A DNA stretch of 64,000 nucleotides from Shewanella psychropiezotolerans (lineage in GTDB: Bacteria > Pseudomonadota > Gammaproteobacteria > Enterobacterales > Shewanellaceae): assembly GCF_007197555.1 (NCBI RefSeq), contig NZ_CP041614.1:860001-924000 (forward strand), in the 5' to 3' direction. Both the position numbers and the translations under genes were made by a program. A model generated the notes under the pieces. It ran no database searches and had not been told where the DNA came from. It saw only the letters and a program-made list of their open reading frames with translations. Shown here in pieces: positions 17,421-26,631 of the stretch (positions are counted from its first letter, which is position 1; every line of letters starts with the position of its first letter).

Positions 17421-18332
17421 CTACATCATCAAGGATTGCAGTGATTCCTGACTGCTGAAGCGTTTGGTGAAAAAGTCCAAGAATACACTGATGTTAGTGG
17501 CAAGCTGCCTTCTGCTCGAGTAAACACCATAGACTTTAAATGCCTCGATGGGCCATTCCTGAAGAATAGGTACCAGGGAGCCGCTGGCCAGTTCATTTTT
17601 GCATACCGAGTTGGATAACATGGCGATACCAAAATCATCCTGAGCCAGTTTTTTTACCATTACGGCGCTGTTTACCCTGACTTTACGTTTGAAGCTGACC
17701 ATGGTTTTTCTGCTGCCTTTTCCCAGGGGCCAGATGGGCGCAGAGCGTGAGGTACCCAGTAAAATACCATCATGATTGGCTAATTCTTGCGGTGTGGCCG
17801 GAGTGCCATTGGTCTTCAGGTAACCCGGGCTGGCAACTAAAATAGGTTTACGCTCGAACAAAAGGCGGGCGACTAAGTCCGAGGATTGCAGTGGACCATA
17901 CTTGATAGCGATATCATAACCTTCACCGACTAAACCCACTTCGCTGTCGGTAAATTGTACATCCAGCTCTACATTAGGGTAGAGGCGCATAAAGCTGCTA
18001 CATAGGTTGGCGATAAGTTCTTGACTGAATGAGACGGGAATCGCGATGCGTAGGGAGCCGGAAACATCGTTGTTAGTGTTCTCTATTGTGGCCTTGGCAG
18101 CCTCTATTTCGTCACGAATGCTGATGCAATGCTGATAGAAGAGCGCACCTACCTGAGTGAGGCTCAAATTTCGAGTATCTCGCTGTAGCAGACGTACACC
18201 AAGCTGCTCTTCGAGTTGAGCAACCTTACGACTTATGGTTGATTTTGGCATGCCTGTTTCGCGGGCCGCTTGAGAGAAACCTTTGGCTCTAACTACCGCC
18301 GCAAACAGCATCATACCGTTAAGATCTGGCAT
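17421..18332 (-). CDS. LysR-family transcriptional regulator
   Basis: A 303-residue LysR-type regulator. The N-terminal winged helix-turn-helix is clear ('FSQAARETGMPKSTISRKVAQLEEQLGVRLLQRDTR', shown in part), followed by a periplasmic-binding-like effector domain from about residue 90 ('GSLRIAIPVSFSQELIA', 'YDIAIKYG'). It is divergently transcribed from the multidomain carboxylase gene with a 116-base gap. That is the usual arrangement when a LysR protein controls its neighbour, so I infer that it regulates 18449-23008. Its effector is unknown. Confidence 0.9.
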   Translation of the reverse strand: MPDLNGMMLFAAVVRAKGFSQAARETGMPKSTISRKVAQLEEQLGVRLLQRDTRNLSLTQVGALFYQHCISIRDEIEAAKATIENTNNDVSGSLRIAIPVSFSQELIANLCSSFMRLYPNVELDVQFTDSEVGLVGEGYDIAIKYGPLQSSDLVARLLFERKPILVASPGYLKTNGTPATPQELANHDGILLGTSRSAPIWPLGKGSRKTMVSFKRKVRVNSAVMVKKLAQDDFGIAMLSNSVCKNELASGSLVPILQEWPIEAFKVYGVYSSRRQLATNISVFLDFFTKRFSSQESLQSLMM

Positions 18333-18448
18333 GTTTTTATCACTGTCTCAAATATGGAACAAAGCGTCTAGCCTAGTTTAATGGTATTTGACACCTTAAC
18401 AAAGTTATATTTACTCGCTAAAAATTTTAGAGGCTAAGCAGAGGATCA

Positions 18449-21400
18449 ATGATGACCAGCAAAAATCAGCCCACAAACAAGACTCAGGCTCAATCTGCCG
18501 ACCCGCTTTTTCTGAAAGCAGAACATCTGGCACAAGACTTTTCACTGTTTCCTGAACACAGTAAACAGAGCCTAGCCGAAGAGATCAAGGGTCTCTTGGG
18601 TGAAGATACTATTCAAGCGAACTTAAAAGAGTTAGAGCAACTCGATGTAGATGGCTATGTCACTAAGGTGATTCAACCGACATTAGATAAAAACCGCGCC
18701 GGTGCTAAGCGTGTGATTGCCGATCTTAAAGGCAAGCTCATTGCTGAAAACCATCAAGGGCCTTTTTATAGTGCCGAGATCGAATTGAACTTCGGTACTC
18801 GCACTCGCCGTATCGGTTTTATTGCACAAGAACGTACCACTAATAATGGTGCCTGGATGCCAGAGCATCACTTGGCGGCGTGTAAGGCAATTCGCAAGTT
18901 TGCAGAACTGTCTATGCCTATCATCTATCTTATCGACACCCCTGGTGCCGATGCGGGTGAAGTGGCTAACAGTCAGAACCAGGCCCACAGCATCTCGAAG
19001 GCAATTGCCGAGAGTGCTAATGTCGATGTGCCTACCGTAGGCATAGTGATCGGTGCCGGTTACTCGGGTGGTGCGATTCCACTTGCTTCGGCTAACATCT
19101 TATTGTCACTGCGTGATGGTATCTTCAATACCATTCAACCTCAGGGCCTGCAAAGCATCGCCCGTAAGTACAATTTGTCTTGGCAAGAATGTGCTAAATC
19201 GGTAGGTGTTGCACCTGAAGAGCTATATACCTCAGGTTGTATCGACGGCATTATCGACTTTTCTCCGGCGGACAAAGATGAGCGTCAGCATAATCTTCGC
19301 CGCGCTATCATCAGCAGTATCGAAGCCGTTGAAAATGCCGCCGTGCAGTTTGTGAGAGAATCTAAAGACTTGCGTGAGCATTATGATCGCAGTTTGACTC
19401 GTTTCTTGAATCCGACTAAAAACCTGGAAGCCCTTGAGCACCACGCAGAGCTTGCGGTGGCTAACAACCCTACAATGCATCTTAACTTGTTTGGTAGCTC
19501 ATACCGTTACCTGCGTTACCTGACGCTGCGTAGCCGTATTCAGTCTATATCTCAAGAGCAGTATGGTCGTCTGTCTAAGGTGAGCGTGCCTGAAGGTGAT
19601 CTGCTCGCGCGTATTCAGCAAGAGCAGGACCGCGTGTTCCAGTCTTGGTTATCTAACCCTGATAAACTGGTTTATGACGAAGAGCTAAACAAACTTTGGG
19701 GGAACTTCACCGCTAAGCGTGATGAGGTTTCTACCGAACGTAACATGCTGACTCGTTTGATTTTAGGTGAGCCGAAAGAGAACTATAAGAAGGCCCGTAA
19801 GGCGCTTATCTTTAACATCAGTTGGTCTCTGTTCCACCGTTGGAAAGGCAATGCTGAGAACAACTTCAAAGGCTTGATTCAGTATTTGGAGACACTTCCA
19901 TCTGAAGTGACTCAGGCAGATTGGCCTGAGGTTAACAAGCTAACAGTGCTGGATGTGGTTGTTCATGACGAACTACGCGAAGACTTTATCTGGCAGTGTC
20001 ACAACATCCTTATCTTCAACGCGCTGTATGACAATGTCGTTGGCAACTTAGCCTCTATCGCTAAAGAAGCCATGATGTCTAAGAGCTTGTCACGTGCATC
20101 GGTTGATAATCTGCTACACAGCTCAATTGACCGCGCTTTATCGACTCAAGATACGGCCAACGATAAGAGTAAATTCTACAAGTGGCTCAAATACTTCATG
20201 AGTCAGTCGAATCGAGCAGAGCTACTGACTAAGACTGAGCAGTGGAAGAGTGTTGGTTTCCCACAGCTAAACGACAGTCTGTTCGTGATCCTGACTTACT
20301 TCTTCGAACGTCTGCTACCTGAGTATTTCGATAGTGAAGAGGAAAGTGGTGAATACACAGGTGCAATCAACCCTGTACGTATCGGTCGCCGCAAAGATTT
20401 CTGGAACCGTCTCACCATGGGCTATCAGGATCTCTTGATCCAGAAAGTACTACGTGATGATAAGCGTGCCGGTAAGATGGGCTGGGAGAGCGTGATCGGC
20501 AAGTTTTTCACCGATTTCGATGAGATCAATGGCGATAAGATGTCTGCCAACTTGCTCAACTTCCCGGGATTCCGTCTCTCCATCGAAGATGCACTGGATA
20601 AAGGCATTCGTCCTTGTGGTCTTATCACAGGTATGGCGGATTTCGAGCGTAACGGTCAACAGATGCGTGTTGGTGTTGCGGTATCAAACACGGCCTTCCA
20701 GGCGGGTGCCTTCGATATGGCCAGCGCCGAGAAATTCAGTGCACTATTGATCGAGTGTGCTAAGCGTAAGCTTCCTGTCATCTGTTTTATCAGCTCAAGT
20801 GGTATGCAGACTAAAGAAGGCGCGGCTGCACTCTTCTCTATGGCTGTGGTCAATGATCGTATTACTCGCTTCATTCGTGATAACGAGCTACCTGTACTCA
20901 TGTTCGGTTATGGTGACTGTACTGGTGGTGCTCAGGCGAGTTTCGTGACTCATCCATTAGTGCAAACCTATTACCTATCGGGTACTAATATGCCGTTTGC
21001 GGGTCAGATGGTTGTTCCGGCTTATTTGCCGTCTACAGCGACGCTGTCTAACTATCTGTCGAAAGTGCCTGGTGCGATGAATGCCTTGGTGATAAATCCA
21101 TTCAGCGACACCATCGACGACCAACTGAGCAGTATCGATCCTCTGATGCCTAAGCCAACGGCTAAGATCGAGGATGTGATTGCTAATGCACTATCTACCT
21201 TAGTTCCTGAGATGATGGCTGCCGATGAAGAGATAGTTCAGGATGATCCTCGTGAACTCATGAAGCCTATCAAGAAGGTATTGATTCATGCTCGTGGTTG
21301 TACCGCGGTTAAGCTAATTCGTAAGGCCCATGATAACGGCATCGATGTTGTTTTAGTGGCATCGGATCCAGATATGAATTCGGTACCTGCCGATATGCTT

Positions 21401-23008
21401 AAAGGCAACGACAAACTTGTCTGTATCGGTGGTAACACCTCAGATGAGAGTTACCTCAACGCATATTCTGTGCTTAAAGTGGCCGAATATGAAAATGTCG
21501 ATGCCCTGCATCCTGGTATCGGTTTCCTATCTGAAAGCCCTCAATTTGCCGCGCTTTGTGTCAATAATGGCGTAAACTTCGTCGGACCGAGTGTTCACAG
21601 CATGACGACCATGGGTAACAAGTCTAATGCGATTAAGACGTCCCAGGACAATGGTGTTCCTGTCGTTCCAGGTAGTCACGGTATCTTGAGTAATGCAGAG
21701 CAGGCGGTAAACGTTGCAAATGAAATCGGCTATCCGGTCCTGCTTAAAGCGGTACAAGGTGGTGGCGGTAAAGGTATTCAGGTCGTTGAGCGTCAAGGGG
21801 ACATGATCAGCCTGTTCCAACAGACTGCTACCGAAGCGGCTGCGGCGTTTGGTAATGGCGACCTCTACCTGGAGAAGTATGTCACTTCACTGCGTCACAT
21901 CGAAGTACAGCTTCTGCGTGATAAGTTTGGTAATACTAAGGTATTGGGTATCCGTGACTGTTCAGTTCAGCGTAATAACCAGAAGGTTGTCGAAGAGTCT
22001 GGTTCGACCATGCTGCCACCTGAGCTGAAAGAGAAGGTACTTCAATATACTCTCGATCTAGGTAATGCGACGGATTACATGGGCGCAGGTACGGTCGAAT
22101 TTATCTATAACTTAGATACTAACGAAGTCTACTTCATGGAGATGAACACTCGTCTGCAGGTTGAGCATCCAGTTACCGAGGCGACATCGGGTATCGATAT
22201 CGTTAGTGCAGGTTTCGATATTGCTGCGGGTCGCTCGATCGAAGACCTGAAACCACAGGATAAGGGTTACGCCATTGAAGTTCGTGTCACTGCCGAGAAG
22301 GCCGCACTGGACAATCATGGTGTGCTTCAGTTGCTTCCTCATCCTGGTATGATCACCGAATACGTGATGCCTGAGCGTGATGACATAGAGATCATCTCTA
22401 TCGCAGAGGCGGGTAAAGAGGTTTCACCTTACTATGACAGCTTGATCGCACAGATAATCTGCCGTGGTGAGAGTCGTGAAGATGTGATTAATAAGCTGCA
22501 CGATTACCTCGCCGACCATGTGGTCATTAAGGGGATTGCGACTAACATTCCGCTACTGACTCGTATCTTGAAAGATGGCACCTTCAACGAAGGTGTATAC
22601 GACACTAACTACTTGCCTCGTCTGATGGCCGAGTTAGATGTACCTGAATTGATTGCCGAGATGGAAGCCGCTGCGGAAACTGTCGGCGTCGATACCGCTT
22701 CACTGCGCGTAGGTGAGAGTAACGAGCTGAAAGTGATGGCACAAGGAGCCGGTATCTTCTACACCTCTCCAGCGCCAGGTGAAGCTGATTTCGTTAAAGA
22801 AGGTGACATAGTGACTGTGGGCCAGACTTTAGCGCTTACAGAAGCGATGAAGATGTTCTCACAGCTTAGCTTAGCTGGTTATAATCGTCCAGATGCGGTG
22901 CTGTATCCTGAAGATAAGAAATATCGTATCGAGCGTGTTCTTAACAGCAATGGTCAGCAGGTGTCTCAAGGTGACCTTCTGTTTGTAGTATCGCCTGTCG
23001 AGAGTTAA
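18449..23008 (+). CDS. Single-chain biotin-dependent acyl-CoA carboxylase (CT-CT-BC-BCCP)
   Basis: A 1519-residue protein carrying all functions of a biotin carboxylase system. An AccA-like carboxyltransferase region covers about residues 90-300 ('DTPGADAGEVANS', 'VIGAGYSGGAIPL'). A long helical linker follows. A second, AccD-like carboxyltransferase region covers about 640-930 ('GLITGMADFERNG', 'SSSGMQTKEGAAALFSM'). A biotin carboxylase runs from about 941 ('VLIHARGCTAVKLIRKAH', ATP loop 'GGGGKGIQ', 'YFMEMNTRLQVEHPVTE'). The C-terminal biotinyl domain has 'LTEAMKMFS' with biotinyl-Lys at about 1468. The order is transferase first, the reverse of the actinobacterial long-chain carboxylases. 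The substrate may be acetyl-CoA or another acyl-CoA. No zinc ribbon typical of AccD is seen. Confidence 0.88.
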   Translation: MMTSKNQPTNKTQAQSADPLFLKAEHLAQDFSLFPEHSKQSLAEEIKGLLGEDTIQANLKELEQLDVDGYVTKVIQPTLDKNRAGAKRVIADLKGKLIAENHQGPFYSAEIELNFGTRTRRIGFIAQERTTNNGAWMPEHHLAACKAIRKFAELSMPIIYLIDTPGADAGEVANSQNQAHSISKAIAESANVDVPTVGIVIGAGYSGGAIPLASANILLSLRDGIFNTIQPQGLQSIARKYNLSWQECAKSVGVAPEELYTSGCIDGIIDFSPADKDERQHNLRRAIISSIEAVENAAVQFVRESKDLREHYDRSLTRFLNPTKNLEALEHHAELAVANNPTMHLNLFGSSYRYLRYLTLRSRIQSISQEQYGRLSKVSVPEGDLLARIQQEQDRVFQSWLSNPDKLVYDEELNKLWGNFTAKRDEVSTERNMLTRLILGEPKENYKKARKALIFNISWSLFHRWKGNAENNFKGLIQYLETLPSEVTQADWPEVNKLTVLDVVVHDELREDFIWQCHNILIFNALYDNVVGNLASIAKEAMMSKSLSRASVDNLLHSSIDRALSTQDTANDKSKFYKWLKYFMSQSNRAELLTKTEQWKSVGFPQLNDSLFVILTYFFERLLPEYFDSEEESGEYTGAINPVRIGRRKDFWNRLTMGYQDLLIQKVLRDDKRAGKMGWESVIGKFFTDFDEINGDKMSANLLNFPGFRLSIEDALDKGIRPCGLITGMADFERNGQQMRVGVAVSNTAFQAGAFDMASAEKFSALLIECAKRKLPVICFISSSGMQTKEGAAALFSMAVVNDRITRFIRDNELPVLMFGYGDCTGGAQASFVTHPLVQTYYLSGTNMPFAGQMVVPAYLPSTATLSNYLSKVPGAMNALVINPFSDTIDDQLSSIDPLMPKPTAKIEDVIANALSTLVPEMMAADEEIVQDDPRELMKPIKKVLIHARGCTAVKLIRKAHDNGIDVVLVASDPDMNSVPADMLKGNDKLVCIGGNTSDESYLNAYSVLKVAEYENVDALHPGIGFLSESPQFAALCVNNGVNFVGPSVHSMTTMGNKSNAIKTSQDNGVPVVPGSHGILSNAEQAVNVANEIGYPVLLKAVQGGGGKGIQVVERQGDMISLFQQTATEAAAAFGNGDLYLEKYVTSLRHIEVQLLRDKFGNTKVLGIRDCSVQRNNQKVVEESGSTMLPPELKEKVLQYTLDLGNATDYMGAGTVEFIYNLDTNEVYFMEMNTRLQVEHPVTEATSGIDIVSAGFDIAAGRSIEDLKPQDKGYAIEVRVTAEKAALDNHGVLQLLPHPGMITEYVMPERDDIEIISIAEAGKEVSPYYDSLIAQIICRGESREDVINKLHDYLADHVVIKGIATNIPLLTRILKDGTFNEGVYDTNYLPRLMAELDVPELIAEMEAAAETVGVDTASLRVGESNELKVMAQGAGIFYTSPAPGEADFVKEGDIVTVGQTLALTEAMKMFSQLSLAGYNRPDAVLYPEDKKYRIERVLNSNGQQVSQGDLLFVVSPVES

Positions 23009-23059
23009 TTCTTTATTGCGCACTGCAATGCATGCGCTTTAATCGCAATTAAAATATTG

Positions 23060-23089
23060 ATCCCCGTCACATGTGATGGGGATTTTTTT
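23060..23089 (+). terminator. Rho-independent terminator after the carboxylase
   Basis: The arms atccccgtcac / gtgatggggat form an 11-bp stem with a 2-base centre, followed by seven T. It lies about 50 bases after the stop. Confidence 0.92.
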
Positions 23090-23274
23090 ATGTCCTTTTT
23101 TATTACCTCAGTAATAGATTATTTAATCTAATCAATTACTCTTGGTTTAATGAGTGCTGATTCATGCATCGCATTGATTAATAATGATTTTGCTTCATTA
23201 GAATATATATCTTTGAGATGTGACAGAACGGGTGTACTTTCGTTTTTTCTAACCTATTTATGAAGCAAAAATAG

Positions 23275-24669
23275 ATGACTAATAAAATCATTGTTGGCAG
23301 TGAAGAGTGGTGCTCTTTACCTGGGCTAGGTATCAAGGCGGTTAAGGCTCGTGTTGACTCCGGGGCTACAACATCCTCCATTCACGCAATCAATATTAAG
23401 ACTTTTAAGCGTAATGGAAGCACTTGGGTCAGTTATGAAGTCCACCCAATTCAGGGCAGCCGAAAGGTGACCTTACTCTGTGAGTCTAAGCTAATCGATC
23501 GCCGGGTTATTAAGAGTTCCAATGGTGAAACTGAGAGACGCTACGTTATCCGTGAACAACTGCAGCTTGGCAATCAAAGCTGGGATGTGGATCTGACCTT
23601 ATCAAATCGCGCCAATATGGGCTTTAGAATGCTCTTAGGTCGAGAGGCCATGGGGCAGAAGATCTTGGTTGACCCTTCGGCTAACTTTAATTTTGGTGAC
23701 TATACCGAAGATGAAACCAACCTCTTATACGGTAATAAAAATATGCCGAGTACAGGCCTCAAAATTGGCTTGCTTGCCAGTAATCCTAACTTGTATAGCA
23801 ATCGTCGTATTATGGAGGCGGGTCAACAGCGTGGTCATGAGATGTTTTTCTATAACATACAGCAATGTTATATGAAGCTGGATGCCTCAGAGCCTGAAGT
23901 ACATTACCGAGGCGGCAGGATCCTCAATGACCTTGATGCGGTTATTCCCAGAATTCGTCCTAGCATGACCTTCTATGGTTGCGCCTTGACGCGTCACTTC
24001 GAGAGCCTGGGGGTCATGGCATTGAATAATTCGGCAGCGATCACTCAGTCGCGAGACAAGTTGTTCTCTCTGCAGTTATTGCAGAAAAATAACTTAGCGA
24101 TACCCACCAGTGGTTTTGCTAATTCGCCGGCGGATACCACGGATTTAATCGATATGGTCGGTGGGGCGCCGTTAATAGTTAAACTGCTCGAAGGAACTCA
24201 AGGTAAAGGTGTTGTTCTGGCCGAGACCCGAAAGGCTGCAGAGAGTGTGATCAATGCGTTTAAATCCCTGAAGGCTAACCTGTTGGTTCAGGAGTTTATC
24301 AAGGAGGCCCAGGGCAAAGATCTGCGCTGTTTCGTGATTGACGGCAAGATTGTCGCGTCGATAGAGCGCACCGCCGCGCCGGGTGAGTTCAGGGCGAACA
24401 TCCATCAGGGCGGCACAGCTTCTATCGTGCAAATCAGCCCTGAAGAGAAGAAGTTAGCGATCAAGGCGGCTAAAACCATGGGTCTTCAGGTTGCAGGCGT
24501 CGACATTATTCGCTCGAGCAAGGGACCTCTGTTGCTGGAAATTAACTCATCGCCAGGCTTAGAGGGCATAGAAGCGGCAACTGGCATAGATGTCGCCAGC
24601 GCCATGATTGACTCCATAGAGAAAAAGCTGGGCTGGAAGCGAGTATCATTAGAGGATGCTCAAGCCTAA
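23275..24669 (+). CDS. rimK: RimB-RimK fusion: retropepsin-like protease plus ribosomal-S6-type glutamate ligase
   Basis: A 464-residue two-domain protein. Residues 1-145 are a RimB-type retropepsin-like domain with the catalytic Asp motif DSGATTS at about residue 28 ('VKARVDSGATTSSIHA') and 'GFRMLLGREAM'. Residues 160-455 are a RimK ATP-grasp ligase ('KIGLLASNPNLYSNRRI', 'GAPLIVKLLEGTQGKGVVLA', 'GKDLRCFVIDGKIVASIER', 'LLLEINSSPGLEGIE'). RimK adds glutamates to the C-terminus of ribosomal protein S6 (RpsF). In Pseudomonas rimA, rimB and rimK are separate genes and RimK activity responds to c-di-GMP; here B and K are fused and no rimA is adjacent. The c-di-GMP cassette at 24860 lies just downstream. 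Confidence 0.88.
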   Translation: MTNKIIVGSEEWCSLPGLGIKAVKARVDSGATTSSIHAINIKTFKRNGSTWVSYEVHPIQGSRKVTLLCESKLIDRRVIKSSNGETERRYVIREQLQLGNQSWDVDLTLSNRANMGFRMLLGREAMGQKILVDPSANFNFGDYTEDETNLLYGNKNMPSTGLKIGLLASNPNLYSNRRIMEAGQQRGHEMFFYNIQQCYMKLDASEPEVHYRGGRILNDLDAVIPRIRPSMTFYGCALTRHFESLGVMALNNSAAITQSRDKLFSLQLLQKNNLAIPTSGFANSPADTTDLIDMVGGAPLIVKLLEGTQGKGVVLAETRKAAESVINAFKSLKANLLVQEFIKEAQGKDLRCFVIDGKIVASIERTAAPGEFRANIHQGGTASIVQISPEEKKLAIKAAKTMGLQVAGVDIIRSSKGPLLLEINSSPGLEGIEAATGIDVASAMIDSIEKKLGWKRVSLEDAQA

Positions 24670-24859
24670 AGCCTCTTTATACCCAGATTAGTCCCGCTAC
24701 GGTGACTAATCTGGAATTAAAAGTTCACTGCTTCATTTCTTATTAGTCAAGAACCTCAACCCTCAAATACTTAAGACTATTTATAACGAGTACATTGTAG
24801 ATTCAGCAATAACTGTTCTACTTTTAAATAGGGCTCCTCTATGCCCGTTTAAGGTCGCT

Positions 24860-26209
24860 ATGCCTGAAAAAATAACTAAGAAGCTAAATGGGATCGCAGA
24901 CAAGATTGTCGATAATTCTCCTTGGGTCATAGGTGGAACCGTTCTGCTGTTATTAGTTTATCTTAGTGTGGTGGGCCAGGCTCAAGCCCGTATCCATGAT
25001 CATCCGGAGCAGTCTGAGTTCAACTTGAGCCTCAGTGGCTTCGGTACCTTAGGTGTAGTGAGAAGATCCAGCGATGAGCTTTATTTTCATCGCGAACTCA
25101 GCATGAATGCCAGTGATTCCGAGTACTCCTTTAAACCAGACAGCTTATTGGGCCTACAAGTCAATGTGGACTTTACAGAGAGCCTGGATGCCATCGCTCA
25201 AGTGGTGCTAAAGGACAGGGCGAGTGATACTGTTCTGGATAGCCTAGAGTTGATGTTTCTGCGCTATCGACCAAATCGTGATTGGGCAATCAGGCTGGGG
25301 AGGACCAGCACAGATCTCTATATGCTGTCGGAATACAGAAACGTCAGCTATGCCTATCTTTGGTCTAGGCCTATTCCTGAGTTTTATGCTATCACCTCAT
25401 CTATCGCGAAAATTGATGGTGTCGACATTAGTTATACCCATGAACTCGGCGGAGGGAGTTGGGAAACTAAGCTGGCCTACGGCACTACGCACTCAGTGCT
25501 GGCTGTGGAGGCTGGTTTTTTTGATGTCAACCTCAAAAATGTCTTTGCGCTTACTTCCATCTATACGTGGGAAAACTGGATATTTCGACTCGCTGCCGCT
25601 TCGGTTGAGGTGGATGAATTGGAGTTTCAGACCAATGAATTGGTCGAGGGGCTTAATCTTGTGCCTGATACCTTATGGCCAGAAGCTGGTGTGCTGGCAC
25701 AGAACATAGATGGACCGGGTCAGAAGTTACAATATTATACGCTGGGCTTGCAATATGATCATATGAATTGGGTAATTCAATCGGAGCTTGGTTATATCAA
25801 CTCTGATTGGGGGATAACACAATCTTTCTATAATGGCTACTTGAGTGTGGGTTATCGTGTCGATGAGATGACATTCTATGGCGTACTGGCCCATATCGAT
25901 AATTCTGAAGAACCCACTCGCTATGTTTCACCGCTATTACCTGATCACCTGCCCCCTGAGCTCTCTGGAGGAATCAAGACCTTGTATGAAGGGGCCGTGG
26001 AGGCACTTAGTGCTAGCCAGATAGAACAGACAACCTTCAGTTTAGGGATGAGGTGGGATCTCTATCCCAATACCTGTGTGAAATTTCAATGGGATCATAC
26101 CTGGGTCGATAGTAGAGGTACGGCCTTGTGGACTCAGGCTCAGGAACAAATTGGAGATGCTGAGGTCGATCTCTTGTCACTTAACTTCAACTTTATCTTT
26201 AACCTATGA
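24860..26209 (+). CDS. Outer-membrane beta-barrel (porin-like) protein, cassette 2
   Basis: A 449-residue protein with a long N-terminal leader: about 30 mostly polar residues, then a hydrophobic core 'WVIGGTVLLLLVYLSVVG' and a likely cleavage near AQARIHD. Downstream are alternating strands ('FGTLGVVRRS', 'LGLQVNVDFTESLDAIAQVVL', 'WAIRLGRTSTDLYML'), ending 'LSLNFNFIFNL'. This fits a barrel of the phosphate/anion-porin-like kind and corresponds to the second gene of cassette 1. The next gene starts in a 4-base overlap, so translation is coupled. Here the barrel gene is first in the operon, whereas in cassette 1 the PstS-like gene is first. Confidence 0.72.
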   Translation: MPEKITKKLNGIADKIVDNSPWVIGGTVLLLLVYLSVVGQAQARIHDHPEQSEFNLSLSGFGTLGVVRRSSDELYFHRELSMNASDSEYSFKPDSLLGLQVNVDFTESLDAIAQVVLKDRASDTVLDSLELMFLRYRPNRDWAIRLGRTSTDLYMLSEYRNVSYAYLWSRPIPEFYAITSSIAKIDGVDISYTHELGGGSWETKLAYGTTHSVLAVEAGFFDVNLKNVFALTSIYTWENWIFRLAAASVEVDELEFQTNELVEGLNLVPDTLWPEAGVLAQNIDGPGQKLQYYTLGLQYDHMNWVIQSELGYINSDWGITQSFYNGYLSVGYRVDEMTFYGVLAHIDNSEEPTRYVSPLLPDHLPPELSGGIKTLYEGAVEALSASQIEQTTFSLGMRWDLYPNTCVKFQWDHTWVDSRGTALWTQAQEQIGDAEVDLLSLNFNFIFNL

Positions 26210-26631
26210 AGTATTGGGTAGGATTACTCATCTTGATGCTCACTCAGCCCATTCGAGCCGAAGGCGAGCTGCTGGTGGTGGTTAGCCGTGAGAGTCGTGT
26301 CGATTCATTGACCAAGAGCGAAGTGGTGGATCTGTTTATGGGGCGGTATGTGAATTTTCCTAATGGTGATAAGGCCAAGGTGTTCGATCTCGCGCCGAAA
26401 TCTGAGATCAAAGGATTATTTTATCAAAGGTTGGTGAACCGAACCGAGGCGCAAATCGATGCCTATTGGGCTAGGTTACTATTCTCCGGCCGTAACACTC
26501 CCCCTAAAAAAACCGAGTCTCCGGGCCAATTAATTCATGAGATTATGAGCTCGAGCCATGCTATAGGCTATATTTCTAGTCAGGACTTAACAGACTCATT
26601 AAAAGTGGTATATAGATTTGAGGCGCTTTAG
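26206..26631 (+). CDS. Small PstS-like periplasmic protein (cassette 2)
   Basis: A 141-residue protein with a signal peptide (MKYWVGLLILMLTQPIRA). It carries the same half-PstS pattern as 6910-7338: 'VDLFMGRYVNFPNGDKAKVFDLAPKSE', 'AYWARLLFSG' and 'AIGYISS' (shown in pieces). The start overlaps the barrel gene by 4 bases and the end overlaps the cyclase gene by 14 bases. This tight coupling argues that the three proteins work together. The most economical reading is a periplasmic ligand sensor that controls the cyclase. Confidence 0.77.
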   Translation: MKYWVGLLILMLTQPIRAEGELLVVVSRESRVDSLTKSEVVDLFMGRYVNFPNGDKAKVFDLAPKSEIKGLFYQRLVNRTEAQIDAYWARLLFSGRNTPPKKTESPGQLIHEIMSSSHAIGYISSQDLTDSLKVVYRFEAL

